Source: Cyanobacteria bacterium M_surface_10_m2_119
GTDB taxonomy: Bacteria; Cyanobacteriota; Cyanobacteriia; PCC-6307; Cyanobiaceae
DNA length: 36,841 nt
Direction of reading: 5' to 3'
Assembly: GCA_016882525.1 (NCBI GenBank)
Contig: VGPU01000021.1
Location: forward strand, 1 to 36,841
The position numbers were made by a program, and so were the translations under genes. Positions 1 through 8,748 of the stretch are shown here, one piece after another. The stretch's first letter is position 1, and every line of letters starts with the position of its first letter. A model generated the notes under the pieces. That model had not been told where the DNA came from. It saw only the letters and a list, made by a program, of their open reading frames with translations, and searched no databases.

Positions 1-1046
1 ACCTCCTTGCGCGCTTCCTCCCGGTCGGCCGCCACCATCTCGGCCACCAGCTCTTCCAGGGTGGTGGTAGGCGTCCAGCCCAGCTTCTCGCGGGCCTTGG
101 TGGGATCGCCGAGGAGAGTTGCCACTTCCGCCGGGCGGAAATAGCGGGGATCGATGCGCACCACCACCTCGCCCGTGCTGCGGCGGCCGATCTCGTGGAT
201 GCCCTCGCCTTCCCACTGGATCGAGCCCCAGCCCAGCTCCAGCGCAGTGAGCTCAATGAAGCGGCGCACCGATTCCTGCCGACCGGTGGCGATCACGAAG
301 TCTTCCGGGCTCTCCTGCTGCAGCATCCGCCACTGCATCTCCACGTAGTCGCGGGCGTGGCCCCAGTCGCGCAGGGAATCGAGGTTGCCCATGTAGAGGC
401 AGTCGTCGAGCCCCTCATTGATCCGCGCCAACCCTCGAGTGATCTTGCGCGTCACGAACGTCTCGCCGCGCCGCGGCGATTCGTGGTTGAAAAGGATGCC
501 ATTGCAGGCATACATGCCGTAGGCCTCGCGGTAGTTCACCGTGATCCAGTAGGCGTAGAGCTTCGCCACCCCATAGGGGCTGCGCGGATAGAAGGGCGTG
601 CTCTCCTTCTGCGGAATCTCCTGCACCAGCCCGTAGAGCTCACTGGTGCTGGCCTGGTAGATGCGCGTTTTCTGAGTGAGCCCCAGCATGCGCACGGCCT
701 CGAGGATGCGCAGGGTGCCGAGCGCATCGGAATTGGCGGTGTATTCCGGCGCCTCGAAGCTCACCGCCACATGGCTCTGGGCGCCCAGGTTGTAGATCTC
801 ATCCGGTTGCACTTGCTGGATGATCCGGATCAGGTTGGTGCTGTCTGTTAAGTCGCCGTAGTGCAGCACCAGCCGCGGATCGTGCTCGTGGGGGTCCTGG
901 TAGAGGTGGTCGATGCGCGCCGTGTTGAAGCTGCTGGCGCGGCGCTTGATGCCATGCACCGCATAGCCCTTCTCCAGCAGCAGCTCCGCCAGGTAGGAGC
1001 CGTCTTGACCGGTGATGCCGGTGATCAGGGCGGTGCGACCAGCCAT
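1..1046 (-). CDS. gmd: GDP-mannose 4,6-dehydratase (3' end cut by window edge)
   Basis: Converts GDP-D-mannose to GDP-4-keto-6-deoxymannose, the first step toward GDP-fucose and related sugars for envelope polysaccharides; cytosolic, NADP-dependent short-chain dehydrogenase fold. I translated the minus strand from ATG 1046: the N-terminus [19 protein letters not shown] carries the Rossmann glycine motif (G10, G13, G16), then ASTSELYG (T134, E136) and a YxxxK pair at Y158/K162, and further on the characteristic segments [15 protein letters not shown] and [10 protein letters not shown]. About 348 residues are visible; the family is usually about 360-375, so only the last few residues lie outside. 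It is divergent from the DUF6165 gene with 74 bp between starts, which must hold both promoters. The neighbouring galE supports an envelope-sugar locus. Family assignment is secure; the final product of the pathway cannot be told from this window. Confidence 0.95.
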   Translation of the reverse strand, partial: MAGRTALITGITGQDGSYLAELLLEKGYAVHGIKRRASSFNTARIDHLYQDPHEHDPRLVLHYGDLTDSTNLIRIIQQVQPDEIYNLGAQSHVAVSFEAPEYTANSDALGTLRILEAVRMLGLTQKTRIYQASTSELYGLVQEIPQKESTPFYPRSPYGVAKLYAYWITVNYREAYGMYACNGILFNHESPRRGETFVTRKITRGLARINEGLDDCLYMGNLDSLRDWGHARDYVEMQWRMLQQESPEDFVIATGRQESVRRFIELTALELGWGSIQWEGEGIHEIGRRSTGEVVVRIDPRYFRPAEVATLLGDPTKAREKLGWTPTTTLEELVAEMVAADREEARKE

Positions 1047-1120
1047 GGGTTTCAGCAACGCTGCGGGTTTCGGGCAATGTATTCCGCCTAGGCTCCGACC
1101 CGAGCACCTCTGATGCCGCC

Positions 1121-1498
1121 ATGCTCAGGATTCCCGTTTCGGTGGGGGAGCTCGTCGACAAGCTCACCATCCTTGAGCTGAAACAGCGCCACCTCTCGGG
1201 GGAGCCCCTGGAGCACGTGAACCGGGAGCATGCCTTGCTGCTGCAGGAGTTCCAGCCCCTGGCCGCCGCGGTGCCCGCCGATCTGCAGCAGCAGCTGGCG
1301 GAGGTGAACGGCCAGCTCTGGCAGGTGGAAGATGCGATCCGTGATTGTGATCAACGGGCCGATTTTGGCCCTGCATTTGTGGCCCTGGCCCAGCGGGTGT
1401 ATCGCCTCAACGACCGCCGTTCAGCGATCAAGCAGGCGATCAACCAGGTGAGTGGCAGCGCCCTGATCGAGCAGAAGAGTTACAACGGCCGCGCCTGA
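1121..1498 (+). CDS. DUF6165 family protein
   Basis: A 125-residue cytosolic protein beginning [20 protein letters not shown], the pattern I associate with the DUF6165 family. It is short, helical and charged, with no signal peptide or membrane segment; the middle (about residues 40-110) is likely coiled helix. Function is unknown. Members of this family often sit with glycosyltransferase or nucleotide-sugar genes (remembered context, not checked), which fits the placement here between gmd and galE. ATG 1121 is chosen because the conserved [12 protein letters not shown] segment follows directly. It is co-directional with galE 64 bp downstream, so the two may form one transcript. Confidence 0.8.
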   Translation: MLRIPVSVGELVDKLTILELKQRHLSGEPLEHVNREHALLLQEFQPLAAAVPADLQQQLAEVNGQLWQVEDAIRDCDQRADFGPAFVALAQRVYRLNDRRSAIKQAINQVSGSALIEQKSYNGRA

Positions 1499-1562
1499 AA
1501 GCGCTGCCGGGGTGAGCGGAGTGGAGGCCCTGCGCCAGACTTCCGCCCAGCAGTTGCAGGCC

Positions 1563-2597
1563 ATGACCATCCTCGTCACCGGCGGCGCCGGCTACATCGG
1601 CAGCCACACCGTGCGGGCCCTGCAGGCCAGCGGCGAGGCCGTGCTTGTGCTCGACAACCTGGTGTACGGCCACCGCGCCATCGCTGAGGAGGTGTTAAGG
1701 GTGCCACTGGTGGTGGGGCAGCTGGGGGAGCGGGGCCTGCTCGATGCCCTCCTCGATGGCAGCCATCCCCAGCTGCCGGCGGGGCCGGTGCAGGCCGTGC
1801 TGCACTTCGCCGCTTACGCCTACGTGGGTGAGAGCGTGGAGGATCCGGCCCGCTACTACCGCAACAATCTCGGCGACACCCTGGTGCTGCTGGAGGCGCT
1901 CCATGCCGAGAGCCAGCGCCGTGGCGCCCCCATCCCGCTGGTGTTCAGCTCCACCTGTGCCACCTACGGCATTCCCGCCGCCCACGAGATCCCGATCCGC
2001 GAGAGCACTCCCCAGCAACCGATCAACCCCTACGGCCGCAGCAAGTGGATGGTGGAGCAGCTGCTCACCGACTTCGCGGCCGCCTACGGCCAGCCCAGCG
2101 TGATCTTCCGCTACTTCAATGCCGCCGGTGCCCATCCGGCCGGGGATCTCGGGGAAGATCACACCCCGGAAACCCACCTAATTCCCCTGGTGCTCGAGGC
2201 CCTGGCCGGTCGGCGGGAGGCGATCACCGTGTTCGGCCGCGACTACCCCACCGCCGATGGCACCTGCATCCGGGATTACATCCACGTGAGCGACCTGGCC
2301 GAGGCCCACGTGCTCGGCCTGCGGGCTCTGCGGGCCGCTCCCTCGGCCGCCACGCCGCTGATCTACAACCTCGGCACCGGCAGTGGCTATTCCGTGCAGC
2401 AGGTGATTAAGGCCGCCCGGGCGATCACCGGCCGCACGCTCACAGTGATCGATGGCCCCCGCCGGCCCGGCGACCCGGCCGAGCTGGTGGCTGATGCTGG
2501 CAAGGCCGCGGATGAGCTGGGCTGGCAGCCCCAGCGCTCCAGCCTCACCACCATCCTCACGGACGCCTGGCACTGGCATCAGCGCCGCTGGAGCTGA
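1563..2597 (+). CDS. galE: UDP-glucose 4-epimerase
   Basis: Interconverts UDP-glucose and UDP-galactose (NAD-dependent extended SDR, cytosolic), supplying galactose for envelope glycans. From ATG 1563 the protein is 344 residues, normal for GalE, and starts MTILVTGGAGYIGSHTVRAL (NAD-binding GxxGxxG at residues 7-13). The catalytic set is visible: S130/T131 in FSSTCATYG and Y157/K161 in NPYGRSK; RYFNAAGA and CIRDYIHVSDLAEAH are further GalE signatures. A GTG at 1512 would add 17 residues (MSGVEALRQTSAQQLQA) in front of the Rossmann strand; the family N-terminus argues for 1563. Its last 41 nt overlap tail-to-tail with the lipoprotein gene on the other strand. Confidence 0.95.
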   Translation: MTILVTGGAGYIGSHTVRALQASGEAVLVLDNLVYGHRAIAEEVLRVPLVVGQLGERGLLDALLDGSHPQLPAGPVQAVLHFAAYAYVGESVEDPARYYRNNLGDTLVLLEALHAESQRRGAPIPLVFSSTCATYGIPAAHEIPIRESTPQQPINPYGRSKWMVEQLLTDFAAAYGQPSVIFRYFNAAGAHPAGDLGEDHTPETHLIPLVLEALAGRREAITVFGRDYPTADGTCIRDYIHVSDLAEAHVLGLRALRAAPSAATPLIYNLGTGSGYSVQQVIKAARAITGRTLTVIDGPRRPGDPAELVADAGKAADELGWQPQRSSLTTILTDAWHWHQRRWS

Positions 2598-3204
2598 CGG
2601 GTGCTTGGCCGCTCGCGGCGGCCTGGCCATCGGCGGGGGCCTGGGCCAGCTCCTGTCGGTCGCAGGCCAGGTAGGTGGCCAGGGCCTCGCTCTGCACGGC
2701 GTTGTCGCGGATCACGGCCGGGTTGAGGGCGGCCATCTGCTCGCGGGTGCTGCTCAGCCGGCGGTTGAGGGCCGCCCGCTCGGAGGCGAGATCGGCCTGC
2801 CAGCGCTGGCGGCGGGCGGCTTCCTTGGCGTTCCAGGCCCGCAGGGCTTCCTGGTGACGCTCCAGCTCCAGCTCCTGATCGCTGATCGTGTAGCGCTCCA
2901 GCACGCTGGGATCGGGGGCCTGGGGGCGGGGCGTCGGGCTGTAGCCCCGCTGGGCCAGGCGGCTCAGGGCCCCCTGGGTGCTGGCCAGCTGGTCGGCCAG
3001 CTGCTGGAGCTTCTCTTGCTGGCTCTTGCAGCGGCTCACCTGGGCATCCAGCTGGCGGCTGCCGGCCGCCTCGCGGGCCTGTTGCTCCTGCCGTTCGCGC
3101 TCAGCCTGCCGCTCCTGCTGCCGTCCGCCACAGCTGCCCAGCAGGGGCAGGCTGGTGGCGAGCCCCAGGGCGAACAGCAGCGCGGGGGTGGGGCGTCGGG
3201 CCAT
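2557..3204 (-). CDS. Predicted coiled-coil lipoprotein
   Basis: A 215-residue protein with a lipoprotein signal: basic MARRPTP, a hydrophobic stretch at about residues 9-22, and a lipobox LGSC with C25 as the lipidated cysteine. The mature part is almost entirely Gln/Glu/Arg/Ala-rich and predicted helical (about residues 28-75 and 100-175), suggesting a coiled coil anchored to a membrane and facing the periplasm. I do not recognise a named family. ATG 3204 is preferred over the upstream codon at 3255 because it places the signal sequence at the N-terminus and overlaps the stop of the preceding gene (TGATG), implying translational coupling. The 3' end overlaps galE by 41 nt on the opposite strand. 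Confidence 0.75.
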   Translation of the reverse strand: MARRPTPALLFALGLATSLPLLGSCGGRQQERQAERERQEQQAREAAGSRQLDAQVSRCKSQQEKLQQLADQLASTQGALSRLAQRGYSPTPRPQAPDPSVLERYTISDQELELERHQEALRAWNAKEAARRQRWQADLASERAALNRRLSSTREQMAALNPAVIRDNAVQSEALATYLACDRQELAQAPADGQAAASGQAPVSSSGADASARRP

Positions 3205-3470
3205 CACGCCACCCTCTGGCCGCCCTGGGCCCCCTCGGCGCCTTGCCGGAGCCACTCACTCTCCGGGGGCAGCACCTGCCACAGCTGCCGGTAGGCCTCC
3301 AGCTCCCGGTCGCCCCAACCCAGCAGTTGCGGGTTGCTGGCCTGCAGGGCCGCGTGCAGCTCCTGGCGGGTGTGGGGCATCACCGCCAGGCCGAGCACCG
3401 CCAGTGCCTCTGCCCTGGCCTGGGCGCGGGCCTGGGCGCGTTGGGTGGAGCGGGGAGCGCGCTCGGCCAT
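3204..3470 (-). CDS. Small conserved hypothetical protein
   Basis: An 88-residue protein starting MAERAPRSTQRAQARAQARA: a basic Ala/Arg/Gln-rich N-terminal helix (about residues 5-22), then a more conserved-looking core with MPHTRQELHAALQ and LLGWGDRELEAYRQLW (about 31-65). No signal peptide, membrane segment or metal-binding motif is seen, and I cannot assign a function. ATG 3470 is chosen over 3530 because the extra 20 residues look untranslated and would reach the stop of the ATP-grasp gene. Its TGA shares a base with the lipoprotein ATG (TGATG), and the ATP-grasp gene ends 56 nt upstream, so all three are probably one operon. Confidence 0.6.
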   Translation of the reverse strand: MAERAPRSTQRAQARAQARAEALAVLGLAVMPHTRQELHAALQASNPQLLGWGDRELEAYRQLWQVLPPESEWLRQGAEGAQGGQRVA

Positions 3471-3526
3471 CCGTTGGCGGTCGGGCAAAGGTTCACCACC
3501 AACCAAACCTGCCCCGGGCATGGCTG

Positions 3527-5041
3527 TCAATCGCCTGTGAGACGGCTGGCCCCCCGCAGCAGCTCCCGCTCGGTGGCGGCATACACCGCCTCGGCCTCCT
3601 CCGGGCTGCGGCCGATGCAGGTCATCCCCAGCTTGCCGAATTCCGAAAGGCAGCCCAGCAGATGAAACACGCTGCCCCGCAGCTGGGCCGGGTCGTAGTG
3701 CAGACCCGCCTCGGCCACGATGTCGATCAAGTCGACCGGCAGCAGCCCCCGCAACCCCGGATGCTGGAGGTTGTCGGTTGCGCGGTAGTAGAGGGGGGCG
3801 CCGCTGGCGGAGCGGTAGAGGCCGTCGGCCCCATCGGTGGCCCCGCTGGTGATGGCGCTCAGGGCCATGAAGGGATGGGTGGTGCCCCCCTGGCGCAGGT
3901 TCACCTCGATCGCCTGCACGTCCCAGCGGTCGCCGAAGCGGCGGGCGATGAAGTCCACGGCGTAGCGCTCCAGGGCACCGGCGGCCGCCAGGGCCTCGCC
4001 CACCGCCTGGCCGTGGCGCATCAGCTCGGCCCGGTAGGGCGCGTCGGCCGGGCAGCGGCAGCCCAGGTAGGTCTGGCCGCTCGGCCCCCCCAGCACCTGC
4101 TCGTGGGTGGAGAGCACCTCCACCTCCCCCGGTTGGCCGGCGGATCCGGGGTGGATCGTGCCCTGCACGCTGGGCGAGGTGCAGGCCTCACCGCCGCTGA
4201 GCCAGGCTTCCGCCAGGGCCCCCTGCTGGGCGAGCTGCTCCCGCCAGCTGGGGGAGGGCATCGGCAGCCCCTCGAGGGCCTGGCGCAGGCAGCGGCGCCG
4301 CTCCGCCGCCGAGCGACCGGCCAGCTCCAGGGGCTCCAGGGGGAGCGGTGCATTGCCCTCGCCGCTGAACCCCTCGTTCAGCTTCACCACCAGCTGGCTG
4401 AGGTCTGGGTGGGCTTCCCACAGGGCGGCGCAGGCCTCGGTGAGGTCGTCGAGGCTGTGCACCAGGGCGCTGCCGGGGGGATGGGGCACGCCGCAGCGGG
4501 CAAACAGCTCGCGGCTGCCGGCCTTGCTGCCCCAGTAGGCCAGGGCGGGATCACAGCCCAGCAGCGGCACCTGCAGCCGCTCCGAGAGCTCTCGCTCCAG
4601 ATCGCTCACCACGAAGCAGCTGATGAAGCTGCGCCCCGGTCGCAGCAGCTCGCCGATCCGCCCCAGCAGGGCCGGCCGCTCCAGCAGCTTGGCCGTGAGC
4701 GGACGGTTGGAGGCGTCGTCGGTATCGAGCAGGTGCAGGCGGCGGCGGGCGTGGGAGGTGGGCACGCCGGGCAGCAGCTCCAGCACCGCATCCACCACCA
4801 GCTCCCCCAGGGCCTTGCTGGTGACGTACACCATGCGCACGCCCGGATCCCGCAGACGGATCAGGGAGAAGAGCTGGCGCTCCTCGTAGTGGTGCGCCCC
4901 GGTCACCAGATCGATCTGGCCCTGGTCCATCGACAGCGATGGCACCATCAACACGTCCACATCCGGCCCCTGGGCCTGGTGGATCCGGCTCCAGGCCGGC
5001 TGGAGCTGAGCCTGCAGCTGGCTGAACCTGAGGCGACCCAT
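3527..5041 (-). CDS. ATP-grasp protein, PGM1-type peptide-ligase-like
   Basis: A 504-residue cytosolic protein resembling cyanobacterial proteins annotated as related to the pheganomycin peptide ligase PGM1, i.e. ATP-grasp carboxylate-amine ligases. Seen here: an N-terminal domain with VPSLSMDQGQ and GAHHYEERQLF (about residues 33-58); a basic residue at K220 in LVVKLNEGFSGEGN, which fits the ATP-grasp lysine plus glycine-rich loop; and AIEVNLRQGGTTHPFM near 377-392, where E379 and N381 fit the metal-binding pair. The substrate is unknown. ATG 5041 (MGRLRFSQ) is the likely start; the frame stays open upstream to 5476, but that stretch is antisense to the J-domain gene and low-complexity. It heads an apparent operon with the small protein and the lipoprotein. 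Confidence 0.75.
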   Translation of the reverse strand: MGRLRFSQLQAQLQPAWSRIHQAQGPDVDVLMVPSLSMDQGQIDLVTGAHHYEERQLFSLIRLRDPGVRMVYVTSKALGELVVDAVLELLPGVPTSHARRRLHLLDTDDASNRPLTAKLLERPALLGRIGELLRPGRSFISCFVVSDLERELSERLQVPLLGCDPALAYWGSKAGSRELFARCGVPHPPGSALVHSLDDLTEACAALWEAHPDLSQLVVKLNEGFSGEGNAPLPLEPLELAGRSAAERRRCLRQALEGLPMPSPSWREQLAQQGALAEAWLSGGEACTSPSVQGTIHPGSAGQPGEVEVLSTHEQVLGGPSGQTYLGCRCPADAPYRAELMRHGQAVGEALAAAGALERYAVDFIARRFGDRWDVQAIEVNLRQGGTTHPFMALSAITSGATDGADGLYRSASGAPLYYRATDNLQHPGLRGLLPVDLIDIVAEAGLHYDPAQLRGSVFHLLGCLSEFGKLGMTCIGRSPEEAEAVYAATERELLRGASRLTGD

Positions 5042-5163
5042 CCGCGTGGCCGGGGTGATTCGTGTGCCGACCCCCGCATCCTGGGCCTGATGCACGCGCT
5101 TGCCAATGGCCAAGCCGGCACCCGCCAACCTGCCTAGGGTGCGACCCACTCGCGCTGGCGCCC

Positions 5164-5733
5164 TTGCCACGGCCCACGGCCCGCCCAGCCCTGCGCCCGC
5201 CGCGGCCCGAGCTGCGGGTTGGGCGGCGCCTGGCCCTGGGCCTGGGGGCCTGGACCCTGGCCCTGCTGGTGGCGCGCCTGATGGAGCTGGCGGTGGCGCG
5301 CCATGAGCAGCTGGGCAACAGCCAGTTGGCGGCTGACGGCCGCGCCATGGCCTGGGTTCCGGCCCTGCTGGCCATCGCGGGCACCCTGTTTCTGGGCGGC
5401 GCCCTCTGGCACGGACTCCGCTGGTTGCTGCGGTGGCCCCACGCCGCCGCGGCGCCCCACCGGGCCCCGCGGCCACCCCAGCGCCGGGTTGGGCAGCCGG
5501 CTCCCCGGCCCGTCCCGCGCCACCGGCCGCTGGTGGTGGCCGCTGCCGCCCGCGACCCGCACCACTGGGCCTGGGCCATGCTCGGCCTGGTGCCGGGCAC
5601 CCCCTGGGCCGAGATCCGCGCCCACTGGCGCCGGCAGCTGCGCCAGTGGCATCCCGATGCCGGCGGCGACCTCGACCTCTGGTACCAGCGCCAGGCGGCC
5701 TATCGCCTGCTGGCCGCCCAGCTCAGGCGCTGA
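5164..5733 (+). CDS. Membrane protein with C-terminal J-like domain
   Basis: From the chosen TTG the protein has 189 residues: two hydrophobic segments (about 23-40, LALGLGAWTLALLVARL, and 64-84, VPALLAIAGTLFLGGALW), a Pro/Arg/Ala-rich linker, and a C-terminal J-like domain (about 137-189) with LGLVPGTPWAEIRAHWRR and an intact HPD in QWHPDAGGD (163-165). J domains stimulate the DnaK/Hsp70 ATPase, so this could recruit Hsp70 to a membrane; that role is inferred. The start is uncertain: the frame is open from GTG 5062, only 20 bp from the divergent ATP-grasp start, and its first 34 residues look non-coding. The 3' end overlaps the HD-protein gene by 11 nt tail-to-tail. Confidence 0.65.
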   Translation: MPRPTARPALRPPRPELRVGRRLALGLGAWTLALLVARLMELAVARHEQLGNSQLAADGRAMAWVPALLAIAGTLFLGGALWHGLRWLLRWPHAAAAPHRAPRPPQRRVGQPAPRPVPRHRPLVVAAAARDPHHWAWAMLGLVPGTPWAEIRAHWRRQLRQWHPDAGGDLDLWYQRQAAYRLLAAQLRR

Positions 5734-7780
5734 AGGCCTTGCGGGCCGGGATCGGATAGGGGATGCGGCGGTGGCGCATCCGCTTCCACACGCGCACAAA
5801 GGCCCGGATCAGCAACTCCAGTTCCGCCCGGCTGATGCCGCTGCTGGCCAGCTGGCCATCGTGCTGGCGCGCTTCGAGTATGCGGCGCACCATCGCGCGC
5901 GCCTCCAGCTCGGTGGTGCCCGGCGGCAAGGAGCGCAACGCTGCCTCGCAGCCATCGGCGAGCATCAGGATCGCCGTCTCCGGGCTGCGGGGCGTGGGCC
6001 CCCGGTAGCGGAAGTGCTCCTCGGGCACCGCCGGATCCCGCTCGCGGGCCTGGTGCAGGAAGTAGCCCATCTTCAGGGTGCCCTGGTGCTCGGGGATGAA
6101 GTCGGCCAGGGGGCGGGGCAGGCGGTAGCGCCGGGCCAGCTTCAGGCCCTCATCCACGTGCGCCTGGAGGATGGCGGCACTGGCATCGGGATCGTTGAGG
6201 GCGTCGTGGGGGTTGTCGCCGCCCTCCTGGTTCTCGATGAACCACTGGGGCCCGTGCAACTTGCCCACGTCGTGATACAGGGCCCCGGTGCGCACCAGAT
6301 CCACGTCGGCTCCGATGCTGCGGGCCCCCTCCTCCGCCAGCCCGGCGATCATCAGGGTGTGCTCGAAGGTGCCTGGCGCCTCGCAGGAGAGCCGCCGCAG
6401 CAGGGGGCGCTCCAGGTCGGCCAGTTCCAGCAAGCGGGCCCGGGTGAGCAGCCCGAAGAACGTCTCCACCAGTGGTGCCAGCAGCAGGCCCAGCATCAGC
6501 AGGCCCGCCAGCATCAACCCCTCGCCGAGCAGGTCGAGCTGGCCGGGCAGCCCGCGCCCCTGCAGCAGCAGCCACTGCAGCAGCACGGTGAGCGCCGGCA
6601 GCAGCACCGCCAGCTGGAGCAGGCCGGCCCGGCTGCGCTGCCGGTCGGCCGCCATCGCCGCCAGGGCCCCGGCGAGAGCCGCCACCAGCAGGCGCAAGTC
6701 CACGCTGCCGGTGAGCGGCAGGGGCCAGAGCAGGCTGGCGGCCGCCAGCCAGGCCAGGCCGCAGCTCGATCCCAGCCCCTGGGCCAGCAGCAGGGCCGGC
6801 GGCACCAGCAGCAGGATCGGGCTGGAGAGCGGTCCCAGCCAGAGCGTCACCCCCTGCACCACCAGGAGGGCGGCCAGGGCCAGCAGTGCCTGGCGGGGTT
6901 CGAGGCTGGGTCGCCAGCGGCGCAGCAGCAGCAGCAGGGCCGCGCACACCCCCAGCCCCTCCAGGAAGTGACCCGTCCAGGCGAGGGGGCGCGGCCGGCG
7001 GTTCACCAGGCCGAAGTAATCGAGCACGTCGAAGGCTTGGGGGCTGATGCGCTCCCCCTGCTCCACCACCAGATCGCCGGCCTTCACAGCGATGGTGGGG
7101 ATCCCCTGCTGGCTGATCAGGGCCTCGATGCGCCGCTGGCTGAGGGCCGGATCGCTGCGCAGGTTCGAGCCTCCCTCCATCGCATGCACCAGCACGCGCG
7201 CCCCCAGGGCCCGGGCCGGCTCGGGCTGGTTTTCCAGTTGCAGGGTGGCGGCCTGCAGCAGCTGGCCCTCGGCCACCCCCGGGGCCAGGCCCTGGGTGAG
7301 CATGCGCAGCTGGGCCTGGCGCACCTCCCGTTCCCAGGCCGTGCGCCCCGCCGGCGAGAGCTGCCGCAGCCAGGTGCGCTCCGCCTCGGTGATCCGCACC
7401 GGCTCCACGAGGGCGTCACGGCGGTCGGCCTGGGCCCCGATGGCCTGGAGGTCGCTGTCCAGGCGCTGGCGCAGCAGGCTGCTGGCCTGCTCGTCGACCA
7501 CCTGCACCGTGGTGCGCGGCAGCATCTGCTGGCGGCGCTGCTCCAGGGCTGTGCTGTCGACCACCGTGGCGCTGCGGGGCGCCCGCACCGTGAAGGGCGC
7601 TGTCATGCCCGGCCGCAGGTTCGGCTCCACCAGCCAGGGCCAGCTCGCCAGCAGGGCCAGCAGGCCGCAGACCAGCAGCACCGCTGCGGTGTCCTGGCCG
7701 CGCCAGCAGGCCAGGGTCTGCCGGGGGCGTTCGGCCCGCAGCACCTGTCGCCACCGGGTTCGCAGCCAACGCCACTGCAT
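5723..7780 (-). CDS. 7TM-HD phosphohydrolase (PgpH-like, HDIG domain)
   Basis: A 685-residue inner-membrane protein with the PgpH layout: one N-terminal membrane segment (about 31-50), an extracytoplasmic 7TMR-HDED-type region (about 55-265), a block of six to seven membrane helices (about 270-445), then a cytosolic HD domain with ETFFGLLTRARLLELADLE, GTFEHTLMIAGLAE and the metal-binding pair H503/D504 in LYHDVGKLHGP. In Firmicutes this family hydrolyses c-di-AMP; a similar role here is likely by family but unproven. ATG 7780 gives a short basic N-terminus before the first helix. It is divergent from folD with 58 bp between starts and overlaps the J-domain gene at its 3' end. Confidence 0.85.
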   Translation of the reverse strand: MQWRWLRTRWRQVLRAERPRQTLACWRGQDTAAVLLVCGLLALLASWPWLVEPNLRPGMTAPFTVRAPRSATVVDSTALEQRRQQMLPRTTVQVVDEQASSLLRQRLDSDLQAIGAQADRRDALVEPVRITEAERTWLRQLSPAGRTAWEREVRQAQLRMLTQGLAPGVAEGQLLQAATLQLENQPEPARALGARVLVHAMEGGSNLRSDPALSQRRIEALISQQGIPTIAVKAGDLVVEQGERISPQAFDVLDYFGLVNRRPRPLAWTGHFLEGLGVCAALLLLLRRWRPSLEPRQALLALAALLVVQGVTLWLGPLSSPILLLVPPALLLAQGLGSSCGLAWLAAASLLWPLPLTGSVDLRLLVAALAGALAAMAADRQRSRAGLLQLAVLLPALTVLLQWLLLQGRGLPGQLDLLGEGLMLAGLLMLGLLLAPLVETFFGLLTRARLLELADLERPLLRRLSCEAPGTFEHTLMIAGLAEEGARSIGADVDLVRTGALYHDVGKLHGPQWFIENQEGGDNPHDALNDPDASAAILQAHVDEGLKLARRYRLPRPLADFIPEHQGTLKMGYFLHQARERDPAVPEEHFRYRGPTPRSPETAILMLADGCEAALRSLPPGTTELEARAMVRRILEARQHDGQLASSGISRAELELLIRAFVRVWKRMRHRRIPYPIPARKAFSA

Positions 7781-7838
7781 GGGAGCAAGCTAGCCGCATC
7801 CGGCCAGGGCAAGCTGGGGATCAGCCCCCACCCCCCGC

Positions 7839-8717
7839 ATGGCCACGCGTCTCGACGGCAAACAGCTCGCCGCCGCGATTGAAGAGCGCCTTCGCACCAC
7901 GATCGCCGGCCGACAGGCCGCCATCGGCCGGCCGCCTGGCCTGGCGGTGCTGCGGGTCGGCGACGACCCCGCCAGCGGCGTGTATGTGGCCAACAAGGAG
8001 AAGGCCTGCGGCCGGGTGGGCATCACCAGCCTGGGGGCCCATCTGCCCGCCGCCGCCCCTGCCGCCGAGGTGCTCGCAGCGGTGCAGCGTCTCAACGCCG
8101 ACCCCACCTGCGACGGCATCCTGCTGCAGCTGCCCCTGCCCGCCGGCCTCGATGAGGGGCCGCTGCTGCTGGCGATCGATCCGGAGAAGGACGCCGACGG
8201 GCTGCATAGCCTCAACCTGGGCCGGCTGCTCAAGGGAGAACCGGGTCCGCGCAGTTGCACCCCCGCCGGCGTGATGGCCCTGCTGGCCGCGGCCGGCGTG
8301 GAGCTGGCCGGCAAGCGGGCGGTGGTGGTGGGCCGCAGCATCCTGGTGGGCCAGCCGATGGCCCTGATGCTGCAGGCCGCCAACGCCACCGTGAGCGTGG
8401 CCCACTCGCGCACCGCCGATCTGGCCGCCCTCACCCGCCAGGCCGAGGTGCTGGTGGTGGCCGCCGGACGGCCGCGCATGATCGGCGCCGAGCACGTGCA
8501 GCCGGGTGCCGTGGTGGTGGACGTGGGCATCCACCGCACCGACACCGGCTTCTGCGGCGATGTGCGCTTTGAGGAGGTGGAGCCGATCGCCAGTGCCATC
8601 AGCCCCGTGCCCGGCGGGGTGGGGCCGATGACCGTGACCATGCTGCTGGTGAACACCGTGGTGGCCTGGTGCCGCCGCCATGGTGTGGAGCACGATCTGG
8701 GGGATCTGGTGCCCTGA
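7839..8717 (+). CDS. folD: Methylenetetrahydrofolate dehydrogenase / cyclohydrolase
   Basis: Bifunctional cytosolic enzyme of one-carbon metabolism: oxidises 5,10-methylene-THF to methenyl-THF with NADP and hydrolyses it to 10-formyl-THF for purine and initiator-tRNA synthesis. The 292 residues are full length. Motifs: [14 protein letters not shown] with the catalytic Y49/K53 pair, [23 protein letters not shown] (D118, D120), the Rossmann loop [17 protein letters not shown], and the C-terminal [18 protein letters not shown] 7839 matches the family N-terminus ([14 protein letters not shown]). From memory, folD lies directly before crtE in related picocyanobacteria; here about 2.4 kb with two minus-strand ORFs separates them. 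Confidence 0.97.
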   Translation: MATRLDGKQLAAAIEERLRTTIAGRQAAIGRPPGLAVLRVGDDPASGVYVANKEKACGRVGITSLGAHLPAAAPAAEVLAAVQRLNADPTCDGILLQLPLPAGLDEGPLLLAIDPEKDADGLHSLNLGRLLKGEPGPRSCTPAGVMALLAAAGVELAGKRAVVVGRSILVGQPMALMLQAANATVSVAHSRTADLAALTRQAEVLVVAAGRPRMIGAEHVQPGAVVVDVGIHRTDTGFCGDVRFEEVEPIASAISPVPGGVGPMTVTMLLVNTVVAWCRRHGVEHDLGDLVP

Positions 8718-8748
8718 ACGGCCCTCCCCCGCGCTGCGCTGATCGCCT

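Noticed and set aside
3323-3530. N-terminal extension of the small protein to 3530
   Set aside because: The added residues would overlap the stop of the upstream ATP-grasp gene and do not resemble coding sequence; ATG 3470 suffices.
2978-5137. 719-codon plus-strand open frame
   Set aside because: Antisense to the ATP-grasp and small-protein genes, with no recognisable motif.
5303-7882. 859-codon plus-strand open frame
   Set aside because: Antisense to the 7TM-HD gene; Gln/Pro/His-rich nonsense composition.
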